DNA of 64,000 nucleotides, from NCBI GenBank assembly GCA_029204225.1, contig CM055109.1, positions 6,607,982 to 6,671,981 on the forward strand. Direction: 5' to 3'. The notes beneath the pieces were generated by a model. It saw only the letters and a program-made list of their open reading frames with translations. It searched no databases and had not been told where the DNA came from. The position numbers and the translations under genes are program-made. This document shows, in pieces, positions 23,716-34,263 of this stretch (positions within the stretch are counted from its first letter, which is position 1; the number at the start of each line of letters is the position of its first letter). Source of the DNA: Diphasiastrum complanatum. Its lineage: Eukaryota > Streptophyta > Lycopodiopsida > Lycopodiales > Lycopodiaceae.

Positions 23716-25014
23716 TTTTGGTGAAAATTTGAAGCTCATAATGTGTGGGGTCTCAAATACTACATAAATCAAGGTGTAGATTGAGTTTGGGACCACCATT
23801 ACCGAGGGCACAATTGTTTTTTAGCTGAAATTTGCATATGTGCTGATTGGCTCTGAACATGATGGCTCCATGCCATTATGTAACTTACCTATCTTTAAAC
23901 GCTTTATTTCTTCCTTACTTATATGATTACCTATTTTTTCTAAATTAAACATAATTACATGAGATAGTGTGCAAGAGCAGGACTCCTATGAAATGGTAGC
24001 TCTACCTACCTCGCCACTTCTCATGGGTTAATAGATAGGACATAATAACGGAATGTCATCTTTATTGGCTGTAATTTAAAGCTTTCAAAATACATAGCCC
24101 TTATAGATGGAATCAGTAGCAGAATCTTGAAAATTCATAGTGCTCACAAATGGAATCACTAGCAAAATCTTGAAAATGAGTTGCCGTTTGTGAGCCCCAC
24201 ATATAAGATAATTGTGTTTGTTGGCACTACATATTCAAGCTCTTGGCTAAGCTTGTGCCATGTGCATAAAGTCATGGACCATAGGTATTTGCAGGCCCCA
24301 CATATTAAAGTCCTAGATTATGTTTGTGTCATGTGCCATGAAGTGATGGACCATGCCTATTTGTGTGCTCACATATTACAACTATAAACTAGGCTTGTAC
24401 CATGTGCCATGATTAATGTGTAAATAAGATTTGCACAACACAAGATTATGCTTGAGTATGTGTGTTTATCAGCACATTGATGCTCATTTTCTTGTCTCAC
24501 CATTACTGTGGCTCAATGAATACTTGCCATTATATCCTTACGATGTATGATAAACACACATTACCTAGTCCATAGGGTTTTGAGGCATAGGCTATGCTTG
24601 AGCATGAACCACTTGCAAGACCTTAACAACACCCATGTAATGTTAGCACAAATCTTGTAGTATTCACAAGTTAAAATCACCAAAATTTAAGTGGATTCCT
24701 ACGTTTATCTCTTGAGTTATTCGTTCAACCACCTCATACTTGTGAAAATGCCAAAATAAAACACAACCACCCAAGCCCGTTACTTAGGTAATCAACTCAA
24801 CTACTTGTTACTAAATGTGGGTGATACAAAGATTAAGTACTGACCCAATTTTATTGACAATCTATTAGCGATAGATGCTTGACATAGTCTAGTATTTAAT
24901 ATCACTATAACGATAGTCATAAATGATTGTAATGATCCTATAATAGGTCCTTTTGTACTTGTATAGTCATTCTCTAAGTGGAAATCTCATTCATTTCTTC
25001 ATGCATTGTCGCAA

Positions 25015-25990
25015 TTAGAATTGAAATGGGTTTTGATTTTAGGGTCAAAATAAGATCGCAATCTGGATCGAAATAAACAAAGGGTTGAAATACCTTTATG
25101 TGTCCTTGCATCAAAACCGGGAGGTTCGGGATTTTTACATTCCAACTCTGCTCCTGAAGCTAGATAAACTTTATATCTATGATTGCTGGCTTCAGTTTCC
25201 AAGTTGAGTTTCTGCACAAGACGAGAATTAATAAAATTATGAGTTGTGAACCATTGTCCAATAGAACACTCACTTCTTGATCTTTAATTGTGCCAGTTAA
25301 ACGAAAAAGTTCATTAGGAAAGAAAGAAGTAGTATTGAAAGAAAATTCACGCTCGCAATCTTTCAGGTTAATTTCCGAAGTCTTACCATTACCTCATGGG
25401 ATCTCGATCATATGAGCGGACATTTTCTTCCTTTCTGGACAAAACTTCATAATATGTCTAGGCTTTTTACAGATGAAACATAAGTTCTCTTTTTTAGCCT
25501 TTTCCAGGAACACATATTTCATGAATCTCTTTCTCTTTGGTTTCCTGGGTTCCGATGCTGCTTGATCCAATTCGTCAAAATATTTTACTTGGTCTGGACC
25601 GCGCTACTTCCCCCTCTTAGTTTTTAAAGGAGTTGGAATTTGCGCAAACTACTTCCTAGATGCCACCATTGTGGAATCGTATGCTTTTGAAATTCAAAAC
25701 GCATCATCGAGGCTTTGAAGCACATTTTGCCTACATTCATTTTGATAGTCGGATGACAAATCTAGGACAAATTGCCATAGTGCCAACTTTGCATCGAATG
25801 ATGGAACTCTATTCCATAGGTCCATAAATTCCTGGATATAAGAGTCCAAGCTCTTTGTACCCATTTTGCAGTTCGCATGACATGCGACATTAATTGCTTT
25901 TTTCTGACTATACGCAATTTTACATAAATTTCAGTTCTAAGAAAATTGTCGGCCACATATCCTGATTTGTGTTCTAACTATCAGAGCACA
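25015..25990 (-). pseudogene. Gypsy-type gag and protease relic
   Basis: Read on the minus strand: a gag segment near 25,700-25,860 (LDSYIQEFMDLWNRVPSFDAK), a basic linker, a CCHC zinc knuckle near 25,450-25,490 (CFICKKPRHIMKFC, spacing C-x2-C-x4-H-x4-C), then a retropepsin-like motif near 25,260 (VSVLLDNGSQ, where active proteases have DTGS or DSGS). Stops occur before the knuckle, after the knuckle and further on. RT and integrase are absent. The knuckle would package RNA and the protease would process Gag in a working element; this copy is dead. The last ~90 bp lie in the IR-B arm and recur at 45,030-45,110. Confidence 0.65.
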
Positions 25991-26586
25991 TGCATATAAC
26001 CACTCAAAATAAATGGGAAAGTTTGTGATTTAATGGATTGGTCCTATTGTAACCTATCCTAGTTGTACCTTGTAATTTACATACTAGAGTTTACCCATGA
26101 AACCGAAAAAATTCTATGAAAATGGGTCCTACAACTAGCCTTAACTCAAGCGCACTCTATGTGTTAACCCAAGGCAAAGTGTCACATAGGATTGATTAGC
26201 ACTAACGAATTATAATCACAATGAAAATGCCTGTTTAGGCAAGGAAGAGGACCTTTTTGAGTTCAAAAATGGCCCTAATGGATCACCCTCTACGTGATGG
26301 ATTTGTTGGTCAATGTCCTCGTGCTTTGAAGGTACATCATGTTTGAGTCGGTTGCCATTTTGTAACATTTATTATTCATGCTCTAACAAAATCAATTTAA
26401 TGTGTGTGCTTGTTTTTTAAAAGACAAGTGATTGGCTTCAAATCTGGAGATCCATTCAAGATGTAGAGCACCTCCCTCCTAGTATGAAAAGGATATGAAT
26501 ATTCCAAGTCCCTATTGGGGAGAATTATTGGAGGCTCTTGTGCATCACCCCTGATGACGTTTAAGGGGTTTAACAAAAAAACATAG
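25991..26586. other. No gene seen
   Basis: AT-rich, without recognised domains or repeats. A short near-palindrome (TTTTTGAGTTCAAAAATGG) near 26,253 resembles one at about 9,590. Confidence 0.5.
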
Positions 26587-26655
26587 CAACGTTTGTGCGA
26601 CACTAATGCAGGCGTCGCACAAACGTCGCTAAATTTATTTTAGGGTTTTTAGTGA
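26587..26655. repeat. Inverted repeat at a possible CACTA-like end
   Basis: At 26,587-26,632 two arms, AGCAACGTTTGTGCGAC and GTCGCACAAACGTCGCT, form a stem of about 18 bp with one mismatch. Just beyond, the minus strand starts CACTAAAAACCC at 26,652-26,655. CACTA elements commonly begin with CACTA and carry AGCGACG-type subterminal inverted repeats, so this may be one terminus of such an element lying to its left, or a folded MITE. No partner terminus or 3-bp target duplication was found. Confidence 0.4.
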
Positions 26656-28219
26656 ATGTCACACACAACGACATTTATTTTGGATTAATTTTTTTTTTTG
26701 GGGACCGTGGGTGCTCATTTGCACTCACAAGGACCCATTTTTTTTGTTGGAGAGTACATGATATGTGACCTCCTTTTTTTTTGAGAGAATTCTATTGCTC
26801 TTTCTAAGAGGTGAGCACTAGCATTGATCAAAATTGCTCACACTTTTTGTGCTACATAATTCTAAATGACAATGTGCATGCATATCTATTTTATTTACAA
26901 CAAGTAATTTGTAGTTTTACAAGTGGAGCTTCAGTTCTCTTATGAGAAGAAGGCATTGCCTCTACGAATGCCATCTTGCTCGTCATCGTCACCACCAGTA
27001 CCCCCATCACTGCCGCCAGTTCCCGCCATCGCCGTTGTCGTCCCCTCCTCCTCGTGTGCAATTTCTTGATCAATCTACTCCACTTGCGCTTCATCAGTCT
27101 GCACACAAAATCACAGGTACTTTGAGAAATTTGAATGCAATTAAGGATCCTATTTTAACTAAACATGAGGTATATATGTATTTTGTGAAAGTTGAATACA
27201 ATGCAATCCTGTTTAAACCAAAGAGTAGTTTCAACTATTAGAAGTTAGGATTTACCTGATCTATTGGAAAAATGCCTCTACTTTCCAATTCCTTGCGCAT
27301 GTTCTCGAAATTACGATTGTAGCAGGGTTTACATTCTTCTTCAATTGGAACTCTTCCCTAGATCGCATTTTGTAGACACATCAAAGAAACTTGTTAACAA
27401 TTGAGCTATAAATAGAACTTAACAATGAAATTTAGGGTTAAAATTACTCACAAAATAATTTTTAAAACATTGTTTCCCCCCGGAGCCAGGATGATTGATA
27501 CTATTCATGCTCAGTCTTACCCTTGTTGCTTCCTTATGCTTGTCATTTTTATGGGGGATTTTCCTAAACTCACTCGTGAGCGAAGTCCAAGTACTTTTGC
27601 TACACGAGCTTGGCTTGTCTGGTTTACCTGGTCACATGGAAATTCCCTATGCAATGCCTCTAAGATACGATCCTTACCATCTCGTGGCTGTATGCACTAA
27701 TCATTGAGAGGATTGCTAATGTATCACAAGCGCATCTCATAACCAAATATTCATTATTATCCGCTATGTTCAAAGATCCATCAACATGAATCTCATAAGG
27801 GCGTGTGCTAGACTCGCTAGTCGTCACGTCCTCATGCATTGATTGCTCGTAGACCGCCTGACGAGCAGAAGGGTGCAAGTGTCTCATGAGATGAAGTGCT
27901 TCCTCTTGATTGCTGCCAAAGGTGACACCTCCACAGCTGCCGCTAGAGGTGGGCACACCCTCAGAGGTGCACCCTCAGAAGAACTAGACAACCGGTCACA
28001 CCGACCGCGTCGTCCACCACTTCCATCGGCCATCAAGACCAGTGGGACAATAACTAACCACATAAAAGACATTGAAACCAAAACTACAAACAAAAATTGT
28101 ATAAAAAACGACACTAAACTAAAGTACTAAAGAACTATTTAAAAAAATATATAGATTGCAACTAAGATCACTAGAATGCATTAAAATCACTATAACATAA
28201 AAGCAAGTAAGCAAGGAGG
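26656..28219. other. GC-richer segment with possible decayed exons
   Basis: Two GC-rich islands (26,940-27,060 and 27,840-28,040) interrupt AT-rich DNA. Frames occur on both strands, most notably the minus-strand one at 27,655-28,033. The island at 26,940-27,060 translates to Arg- or Pro-rich strings and gives no clear family. A poly-T run and an A-rich tail near 28,080-28,150 flank the second island. Confidence 0.35.
27655..28033 (-). pseudogene. Unrecognised minus-strand coding relic
   Basis: From an ATG at about 28,033 a short frame reads MADGSGGRRGRCDRLSSSSE; an overlapping frame (27,660-27,956) reads MPTSSGSCGG, then ALHLMRHLHPSARQAVYE, STRPYEIHVDGSLNIADNN and YLVMRCACDTLAILSMI. The second looks protein-like and ends at GAGATG followed by GTAAGG, which could be an exon end and splice donor. 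A frameshift would be needed to join both frames. I do not recognise the family; a transposase gene of the putative CACTA-like element nearby is one possibility. Confidence 0.3.
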
Positions 28220-28350
28220 ATCACAAATGAGAGCAATAGCAAGAAAGCAAGATGAGAATGAGAGCAAAGGATGAGAATGAGAATGAGAATGAGAGAAAAT
28301 GATGAGAATTAGAGCAAAGGATGAGAGAAAATGAGAGACAAGGCGTGAGA
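28220..28350 (+). repeat. Purine-rich GATGAGAATGAGA-type simple repeat
   Basis: Irregular repetition of GATGAGAATGAGAGCAAAGG and GAGAATGAGAAT units over about 130 bp. Non-coding. Confidence 0.85.
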
Positions 28351-28508
28351 AAGGAATTTCAAATCAATTGTCACCAGGCGACGAATATATGTTGCTGTAA
28401 ACATTTCATTAGCTAAGACTATAATCGTCCATTTTCATCTATTATACAAAATGTAATGAACTCCTTTTTGTAAATAAATGGTGTAAGTTTTTGGCTATGC
28501 AATGTCTT

Positions 28509-28665
28509 GAGTAAAGTGGCGCCGCGAGTAATGAATAGGGCGAGTAATAATCAGAGGTGCGAGTAAACACAAGGGGGCGAGTAAAGAGCTGAGCACGAGT
28601 AACGGTCTTAGAGGACGAGTAATGTACTGTAGGCGAGTAATAGCGCGACTAATGAATGCGAGCAA
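28509..28665 (+). repeat. Regularly spaced GCGAGTAA motif array
   Basis: Ten copies of (G/A)CGAGTAA or close variants. GAGTAA-type cores start at 28,509, 28,526, 28,542, 28,561, 28,579, 28,597, 28,617 and 28,635, and variants GACTAA and GAGCAA at 28,647 and 28,660. Spacing of the first eight is 16-20 bp, and the spacers differ, though most end in G-rich bases before the motif. An inverted relative (AACTCGCC) lies near 28,713. It could be a worn 18-bp minisatellite, subterminal binding sites of a CACTA-like transposon, or a protein-binding array. Confidence 0.8.
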
Positions 28666-28679
28666 TCAAGTGAAAATGA

Positions 28680-29177
28680 GATAACTTGCCCTCATATATA
28701 TAGAAAAATTATAACTCGCCTACTACCATTTCTAAATAGTGGTCCAATAAATGTCAAATCACCAATGCTTGCACTGTGCACAATCTGTTTTTCGATTGAC
28801 TGCTAGATCTATGAGATTTTCTAATCAGAACATCCCGTTGTTTACTAAAAATAGCAGGTTTCGTCAAAACATGGGCCTAACTTGCGTTTCGGCCACAATT
28901 TTCCTAGACAGATTTGATCATATGTTGAAGTGCAACAGAGGACAACAATGATAAGGATAGTGACTGCTCAAAGTTGCAATATGGCTCTTTACAGACCGTT
29001 CAGAGTACCTTTGGGCATTTGCACAAGGAAAATGAAAGAGGGTGAGTAGGGTTGGGATTTTCACACTGCTTTTGTACAAGGCACGACAATTTAGGCGGGG
29101 TGTGTTGTATATAGGGTTTCATGGGTACTTGATAACCTACCTAGCCAGTTGCTACCTATTCTGAAAGTATCACCTAT
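28680..29177. other. No gene seen
   Basis: Short frames only; one plus-strand frame at 28,751-28,951 (66 codons) shows no recognisable feature. Confidence 0.5.
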
Positions 29178-29444
29178 CTATGCTAAGGGGCTGGGGCATT
29201 GTGATGATGTTTTGATTGTCGTGAGTATAGCATCATCACTGTCACTACTATAAAAACCGTCGTCAATATTAGAGTGATTTGACTGGTATAGCTCATGGTC
29301 TTTATTTTGGTCAGAATAGTTTTCATCATAAATCAAACAGTCTCCATATGAGTGATGTTGCTCATATTGATAATCACAATATGATTGGTCATCACCTTCA
29401 GATTGATTATCAAATTCCACCTCATAATCAGAATCAAAATCCAT
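29178..29444 (-). CDS. Possible acidic small protein, 88 codons
   Basis: An uninterrupted minus-strand frame from MDFDSDYEVEFDNQSEGDD to its stop. It is very rich in Asp, Glu, Ser and Tyr, has no membrane segment or cysteine pattern, and would be strongly acidic and probably disordered. Such a composition is not expected by chance from AT-rich DNA, yet GAT/TAT/AAT repeats could produce it. No family recognised; no promoter or splice evidence. It could be an exon of a larger gene, a transposon accessory frame, or noise. Confidence 0.3.
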   Translation of the reverse strand: MDFDSDYEVEFDNQSEGDDQSYCDYQYEQHHSYGDCLIYDENYSDQNKDHELYQSNHSNIDDGFYSSDSDDAILTTIKTSSQCPSPLA

Positions 29445-30120
29445 TTTAACAAATCAAAAGAGAATAGGAGTTTGAAAATTTACAAGGAACCTTATAGAAA
29501 AATTGCGAAGTTTAATTTTTGCAAAGAAATAAGCTCAAGGAAATAAGCTTTTGACAGTTTCTCCACCCACTTAAAACTCAGAGTTCTACGATGAGTGAAA
29601 CTGAGAATGGCAAAAAGTTGTAGTTCATATACAACTGAGCACTTTTGCTTTTTACAACATTCAATTTTGAACCGAGGGTTTAATAATAAGCAATCAATAT
29701 ACAAGGAATTTTGACCAAGGGTAAAAAAGGGATCTTGAAAAAAAAATGAAAAGTAATAATTACAAAATTTCAATAACTTAGCCATGTCAGGCTCGTCGTT
29801 CTGATCACTTTTCGTTTTTATAGCACTAAAATCTGAGCTCAAAAAAGAAAGTTACGAAAGTTTTAAGGAAATTCAAAAAATTGGATTAATTACAACTTAG
29901 AAAAAAGGGTAATAAAAAAAATTTACAAAATTGTATTCAATCAAATTTGAAGTTCATGAAATGTTGGAGTGCTCGAAGAAGGACTTGTGAGAACCGTAAA
30001 AAATTTAAAATTTAAGACAAATTTTTTTTCTATGATAGCTTCTTCCATTCATTCATGTGCTTGTAAATTTTTTTGATAACGAGGGATTTTTTTGATAACG
30101 TTTCAGGACTGGCAGCAAAA
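29445..30120. other. AT-rich, no gene seen
   Basis: Homopolymer-rich sequence. A 116-codon minus-strand frame (29,492-29,842) is Phe/Leu/Lys-rich, as expected from its base composition, and is not called as a gene. Confidence 0.5.
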
Positions 30121-30534
30121 CAGTTGGATGCTTTGCAAAACTGTCTAGTCGTGGACCAATTGTCCTTTCACAGCGCCATTTCTGAAGGCAATGCAGTTCA
30201 ATGAGTCTCCTTCAGACGTAAGACGCCGATCTGTTCAGAAATTTCTTGGCGATTATGAGGCTAATGTTTCAAACTTCCGAGCAGTAGATGCGTCAATCAA
30301 GCATTTGTACACTCCAAACTTATCCACTGGCTGAGGTGTGCATATTGTACAAGAGGTGAAATTACGGGCCAAAAAGTTGGATGCTAGTGCAAGTGGGAGT
30401 TTCAAGGGAAGCTGCAGCAAAATCTATCAATAGCTGGTCAATATTCTGATGAATACGAGATTGTCACTTTACAATACATAGAAGAAGGCTTGTTAACTGT
30501 TGATGAGAATCGAGTATGGGCTTCGGATGAGGTA
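30121..30534 (+). pseudogene. Possible exon relic, plus strand
   Basis: Less AT-rich than its surroundings. The last part (about 30,405-30,530) reads GKLQQNLSIAGQYSDEYEI and LQYIEEGLLTVDENRVWASDE without a stop, and ends GATGAG then GTAAGG, a good splice-donor context. Upstream there are stops in every frame. I do not recognise the protein. It may be the end of a decayed host-gene exon. Confidence 0.3.
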
Positions 30535-30720
30535 AGGTCTATTTAGGGCTTAGGGTTAGGCTAGTTTTGTTTAGGTTTAGGTCGCAGGGAGGTCAACATA
30601 GAGAGAGAGGAGAGAAGGTAGCCTAGGGTGGAGAGAGTGATGAATTAGTAGGGCGCAAAGGGTTTAGAGCTGTAGGTAGGTAGGGTTAGGGTTTTTTTTT
30701 TTTTATAAGCAAAATTCTAG
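30535..30720 (+). repeat. Telomere-like TTTAGGG variants and GA-rich tract
   Basis: Contains TTAGGGTTAGG near 30,548, TTTAGGTTTAGG near 30,568 and TAGGGTTAGGGTTTTT near 30,685, with a GA-rich stretch between. The orientation is opposite to the CCCTAAA-type tract at 34,960-35,350, so the two tracts flank the Gypsy relic symmetrically. Confidence 0.65.
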
Positions 30721-31099
30721 TCACCTATTTTGACAGCTTTTGGGAAAAGTGCAATAACGTTTGCATCTCTTATCCAAATGCCTTGAAAATTAGTGCAAAT
30801 GAAAGCTAAGACAAAGCTTAGCTCTACAAACGTATCTAATCAAATTAGAAACGAAAAATGAATTTGAATGCCAAAAGTTCGTCTGAACAGAACTGAAAAA
30901 TTTAAAGTTAAAAATTGACAAAAAGAAAGCTACAAAAACAATAAAGTTATCAAATCTAATGAACTTCACATAGGATCATCATGAATTTAAGATCTATGCT
31001 CTAATACCAAAAAACGTCATGTGCTAAATCTAAGCAAATAGCAATGACAATTGAAGTCACAACCAAAAACAAGAAAAGTACAATGAATATTCTGATGTA
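30721..31099. other. AT-rich spacer, no gene seen
   Basis: Lies between the telomere-like tract and the Gypsy integrase end. It would hold the 3' LTR of the Gypsy element, but no LTR can be identified. Confidence 0.5.
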
Positions 31100-31124
31100 T
31101 TGATAAGCACTGATGTATTAAAAG

Positions 31125-32010
31125 TACGTGACAGCGGCAATCTACTGCCATTATTGGGCATGTCTAGCAAATTTCCTTGTAGGTCAATGAGTATCACTGC
31201 ACCATTAGGTCAGATCTCTATTACTCTATATGGTCCTTCTGCCTGGAACTTAAGGTTGCCTTTGTGTGCCTTGGCGTTGTATAACGATGTCAATTCTCCC
31301 TTGACAAGATCCTTGGTTTTGATATTGTGATCATGCCAGGCCTTCTGTTGTTGTTTTTCCACAACTAGGGCATGAACCGCTAGGAAGCGAATTTCATGAA
31401 GTTGAAGAAGGTTTTCCAATCTCCTCTTGGTTGATTCCTCTGTACTAAGTCATTCGGCGATGGCGACTCTCAGACTCGGAACGACAAACTCAGCAGGCAT
31501 TACGGCTTCCTGTCCATACACCATCTAAAATGGAGTCTGTCCAGTACTCACCTTAAATGCGGTTCTTAAAGCCTATAGAGCTACATGAAGCTTGTGTTCC
31601 CAATCACATTGTGAAGCTTCAACCATCTTCATGATAATTACATAGAGGATCTTGTTTGATGATTCAACTTGTCCGTTACAATGTGGATAATAGGGGATAC
31701 TATTCCTATGGACAACCAAATAAGAGGATAACATGTGAGTGATAGTCTCATTTAGAAAATGCGTTCCACGATCACTCACAAATTCTAATGGACACCCAAA
31801 ATGGACCAAGACGTCCTCATATAAAAATTTGACAGTGGAGTTGGCATCAGCCTTCCTCACCGCCTTAGCTTCCACCCATTTGGTCAAATAGTCTGTGGCT
31901 ACAACTATACATCGAGCTTGCGAGCCATGGGTAGCTGGACGAATAGGGCCGACATAGTAGATGCCCCATTTCTCAAATGGCATTTCAGCCAAAACAGGTC
32001 GTAACGGCAT
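31125..32010 (-). pseudogene. Gypsy integrase core and C-terminal GPY/F-like segment
   Basis: The minus strand contains EKWGIYYVGPI, where the family normally has an Asp in WGIDFVGPI, so the first catalytic acid of the DDE triad appears lost. The second (SDRGTHF) and third (NGQVESSNKIL) acids are present. After a broken stretch (31,420-31,572) a frame ends in LKFQAEGPYRVIEI, then a TGA stop, then the expected continuation (PNGAVILIDLQGNLLDMP). No chromodomain is seen. Confidence 0.8.
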
Positions 32011-32029
32011 TCTATCATTTCCCTGAGTT

Positions 32030-32600
32030 CGGTTGAATCATTGGCACACATCAGACCTTTTGACCTGATAGTGAATGTCTTTGAACATCGTGGACCACCA
32101 CAGGCCATGTTGCAGTACCTTCCTATTGGTAGCTTCAGCAGCGAAATGCCCTCCTCCTATTCCTTCGTGGGCGATGCTCACTACTTGGGACACTTCGTGC
32201 GGTGGGACACAACGATGTATAATTCCATTGTTACAAATGTGATATAGTTGTCCTACTATCAACGTGAATGGGACAGATTTAATAATTAACTTGTGTCTGT
32301 ACTTTGCTAATCTCAAGGGAGGACATCCCGACATAAGATATCCCACAATATCGGCAGCCCACTCAGGGACAACGTCGACATGGAATCGTATGGCGTCAGG
32401 GAGTTCATCATCGACCCCTCTACTCTCGGGAACATTTCGGATCCTTGAGAGGTGATCGGCCAGATAGTGTTGTTTCCCTTTGCGAACGACGATTTTAAAG
32501 TCGAACTCTTGAAGAAGAAGCAATCATCTGGTGATCCTTCCGGTTGTGTAGGGTCTATTTACCAGATACAACAGGGCTTGGTGATCTACGAAGAAAACAA
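32030..32600 (-). pseudogene. Gypsy RNase H end and integrase zinc domain
   Basis: The minus strand reads PFVFFVDHQALLYLVN and FDFKIVVRKGKQHYLADHLS, typical of the RNase H C-terminal half in Ty3-type elements. The integrase N-terminal domain follows (GGGHFAAEATNRKVLQ..LWWSTMFKD), ending KRSDVCQ. By family comparison the first zinc-binding cysteine of the C-x2-C pair is replaced here by Ser. Confidence 0.8.
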
Positions 32601-33460
32601 AGGGTTGGCCACTTTCTCTAAGCAAGCTAAATGTTGGGCTCTAGAGGAGTGAACACACAAGTCGTCCATGAATATTTCAAGAAACTTCCGAAGAAAATCC
32701 TTGAAGTCATAACTTATCACTCGTCGGAAAGTGCTGGGAGTGTTGCACAATCCAAATGGCATCACTTTGTAGGCATATGTTCCCCGCTCAATGGAGAAGG
32801 TGATTTTGTGTTGATCCTCTGGGGCTATATGCACCTGGTTATAGCCACTAAACCCATCCAAAAAACTATAGGCTTCTACATTGCTATTCTTCCTAACACA
32901 TTTTCCGTGAATGGTAAGGAAAAATGGTCCTTGTTGGTTATGGCGTTCAGCTTCTTGTAGTCCACACTGATTCTAAAATTTCCATTTTTCTTAGGTACTA
33001 TCATGGTAGGCGATATCCAATCAGTGTGTTCCATCTCGTAGATGAATCCTACATTCAAAAGCTTCTTCAATTCTTCTTGGATCAGCTGGGCGTAGTGCGG
33101 ATTGGACCTATAAGGCCTACTAACTATGGATTTTGCACCATCAACCAGTGGAATGGTGTGAACCACCACATCTGGAGATATGTCCTTCAACTCAATGTAA
33201 TTCCAAGCAAGACAGTCACGGTATTTGCAGAGAAGTGCCTTGAGATTTTCGAGTTCATGTCCCTCTACATCTTTCCCTACTGATACCATATGACTTTCTT
33301 CTCCCTTCTCAACCAGATCTATCTCTTTTGTATGGGCAAGACCTTCATACACCTTGGCTCCTTGGGAGGTTTCTTTTAAGGGCTCCCTCTTTGCCCTGGG
33401 CATAACCACTACCACTTCATCCATCTCATAATCCTTGAAGTATTGTGGTCTGTCATGCAC
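32586..33460 (-). pseudogene. Gypsy reverse transcriptase (fingers-palm)
   Basis: Two minus-strand frames joined by a frameshift near 32,865. The first (32,876-33,460) has ELKDISPDVVVHTIPL, SRPYRSNPHY, a WISPTMIVPKKNG motif and FRISVDYKKLNAIT. The second (32,586-32,861) has LDGFSGYNQVHIAPEDQ, the MPFGLCN motif and FMDDLCVHS, the counterpart of the YxDD/FxDD catalytic box. Past the LEKV residues the sequence jumps directly into RNase H, so the thumb/connection region, by family comparison about 200 residues, is deleted. Confidence 0.85.
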
Positions 33461-33486
33461 AGGCCAGGCTTGGGCTCTTCTATGGC

Positions 33487-33978
33487 CTACAATGACATTG
33501 CCTTGTGGGGCTTTGTGGTTTCGATGAGATCTGCGTTCGCTAGAGGCTCTCGTGGATCCAGTGTTGGCTTCGTAATCCAGGTATCAGGATCGATCTTAAC
33601 TGTGGAATCACGATTCTTCAAGATGATGCGATTTTGTCCCCAATCATGAAGATCTTGGGATGTTCTGAGCCAAGGTCTACCTAGCAGGACGTTGTAGGAT
33701 TGAGGAGAATCAGGTAAGTCCAAGACAACAAAATCTAGCAAGAAATGAATTTCGGCTACTTTGGTATGCACTTCGTTGGCTATGCACAATGGTTTCATGC
33801 TAGATTGGTCAGCCAGTCGGATCGTAAAAGGAGCACTTACCATACGAGTAAGACCCCATTCGTGGTAAAGTTTGGAGGATATAATGTTCACTCCTGATTC
33901 TTCGTCAACTATGAGTGATTCTTTTGGAAACCTGCGATGCATGATCGGGATGGCACATGCTTGGCCTCCTTCTCCCAA
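33487..33978 (-). pseudogene. Gypsy retropepsin
   Basis: A 163-codon minus-strand frame. LIVDEESGVNIIS stands where active retropepsins have a D-T/S-G triad (here D-E-E-S-G), and LLGRPWL is the second conserved hydrophobic-G motif. The catalytic triad is altered, so proteolysis is unlikely even if it were translated. The frame is shared with gag but shifts before RT. Confidence 0.7.
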
Positions 33979-34263
33979 CCCACACCTACTTGGTGGATTG
34001 GGTGCGATCTCTCTACTTCTTCATCTGGCACCAAATTTGTAGGGTGCACTTCTGGTTTTTCATTGTCCAGTCCATCTGATATAAGTTTTCAATTCTTCCC
34101 AGAGGCTCGTATGTGTTTTGAGTAAGGTGTCTAGGGGCATTCTAACATCACTTCTCAATAGATCGACTAGGACAACGATGTGGTCTTTTTCTTCTTCCTT
34201 TCTCTAAAAAGAGACTTCAAAACCTAAATGCTCATTTGCATTTTGTCTGGTCTCACGGATGAA

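Larger units (their letters stand above)
22195..25110. repeat. Inverted duplication IR-B, left arm
   Basis: About 2.9 kb that matches 45,030-48,180 in reverse. Matched landmarks include the start (GATGATCCATTGTATGCTTA), the R1 copies B and C, and the far end around 25,060 (CGCAATCTGGATC). The arm between 23,720 and 25,010 is non-coding. The end overlaps the first bases of the Gypsy gag-protease relic. Confidence 0.8.

Noticed and set aside
23720-25010. Conserved non-coding function for the IR-B spacer
   Set aside because: Its conservation between 24 and 45 kb is explained by the inverted duplication alone.
28509-28665. CRISPR-like array
   Set aside because: The repeated motif is only about 8 bp and the spacers 8-12 bp, far too short, there are no cas genes, and the DNA is from a plant nucleus.
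30980-31000. Primer-site-like sequence on the minus strand (TGGTATTAGAGC) next to the Gypsy end
   Set aside because: It lies on the wrong side for the Gypsy element, no LTR is seen beside it, and no retroelement coding region follows to the left.
32041-32247. Plus-strand frames across the Gypsy element, and minus-strand frames across Copia-1
   Set aside because: They are shadows of retroelement coding sequence on the other strand and carry no domain of their own.
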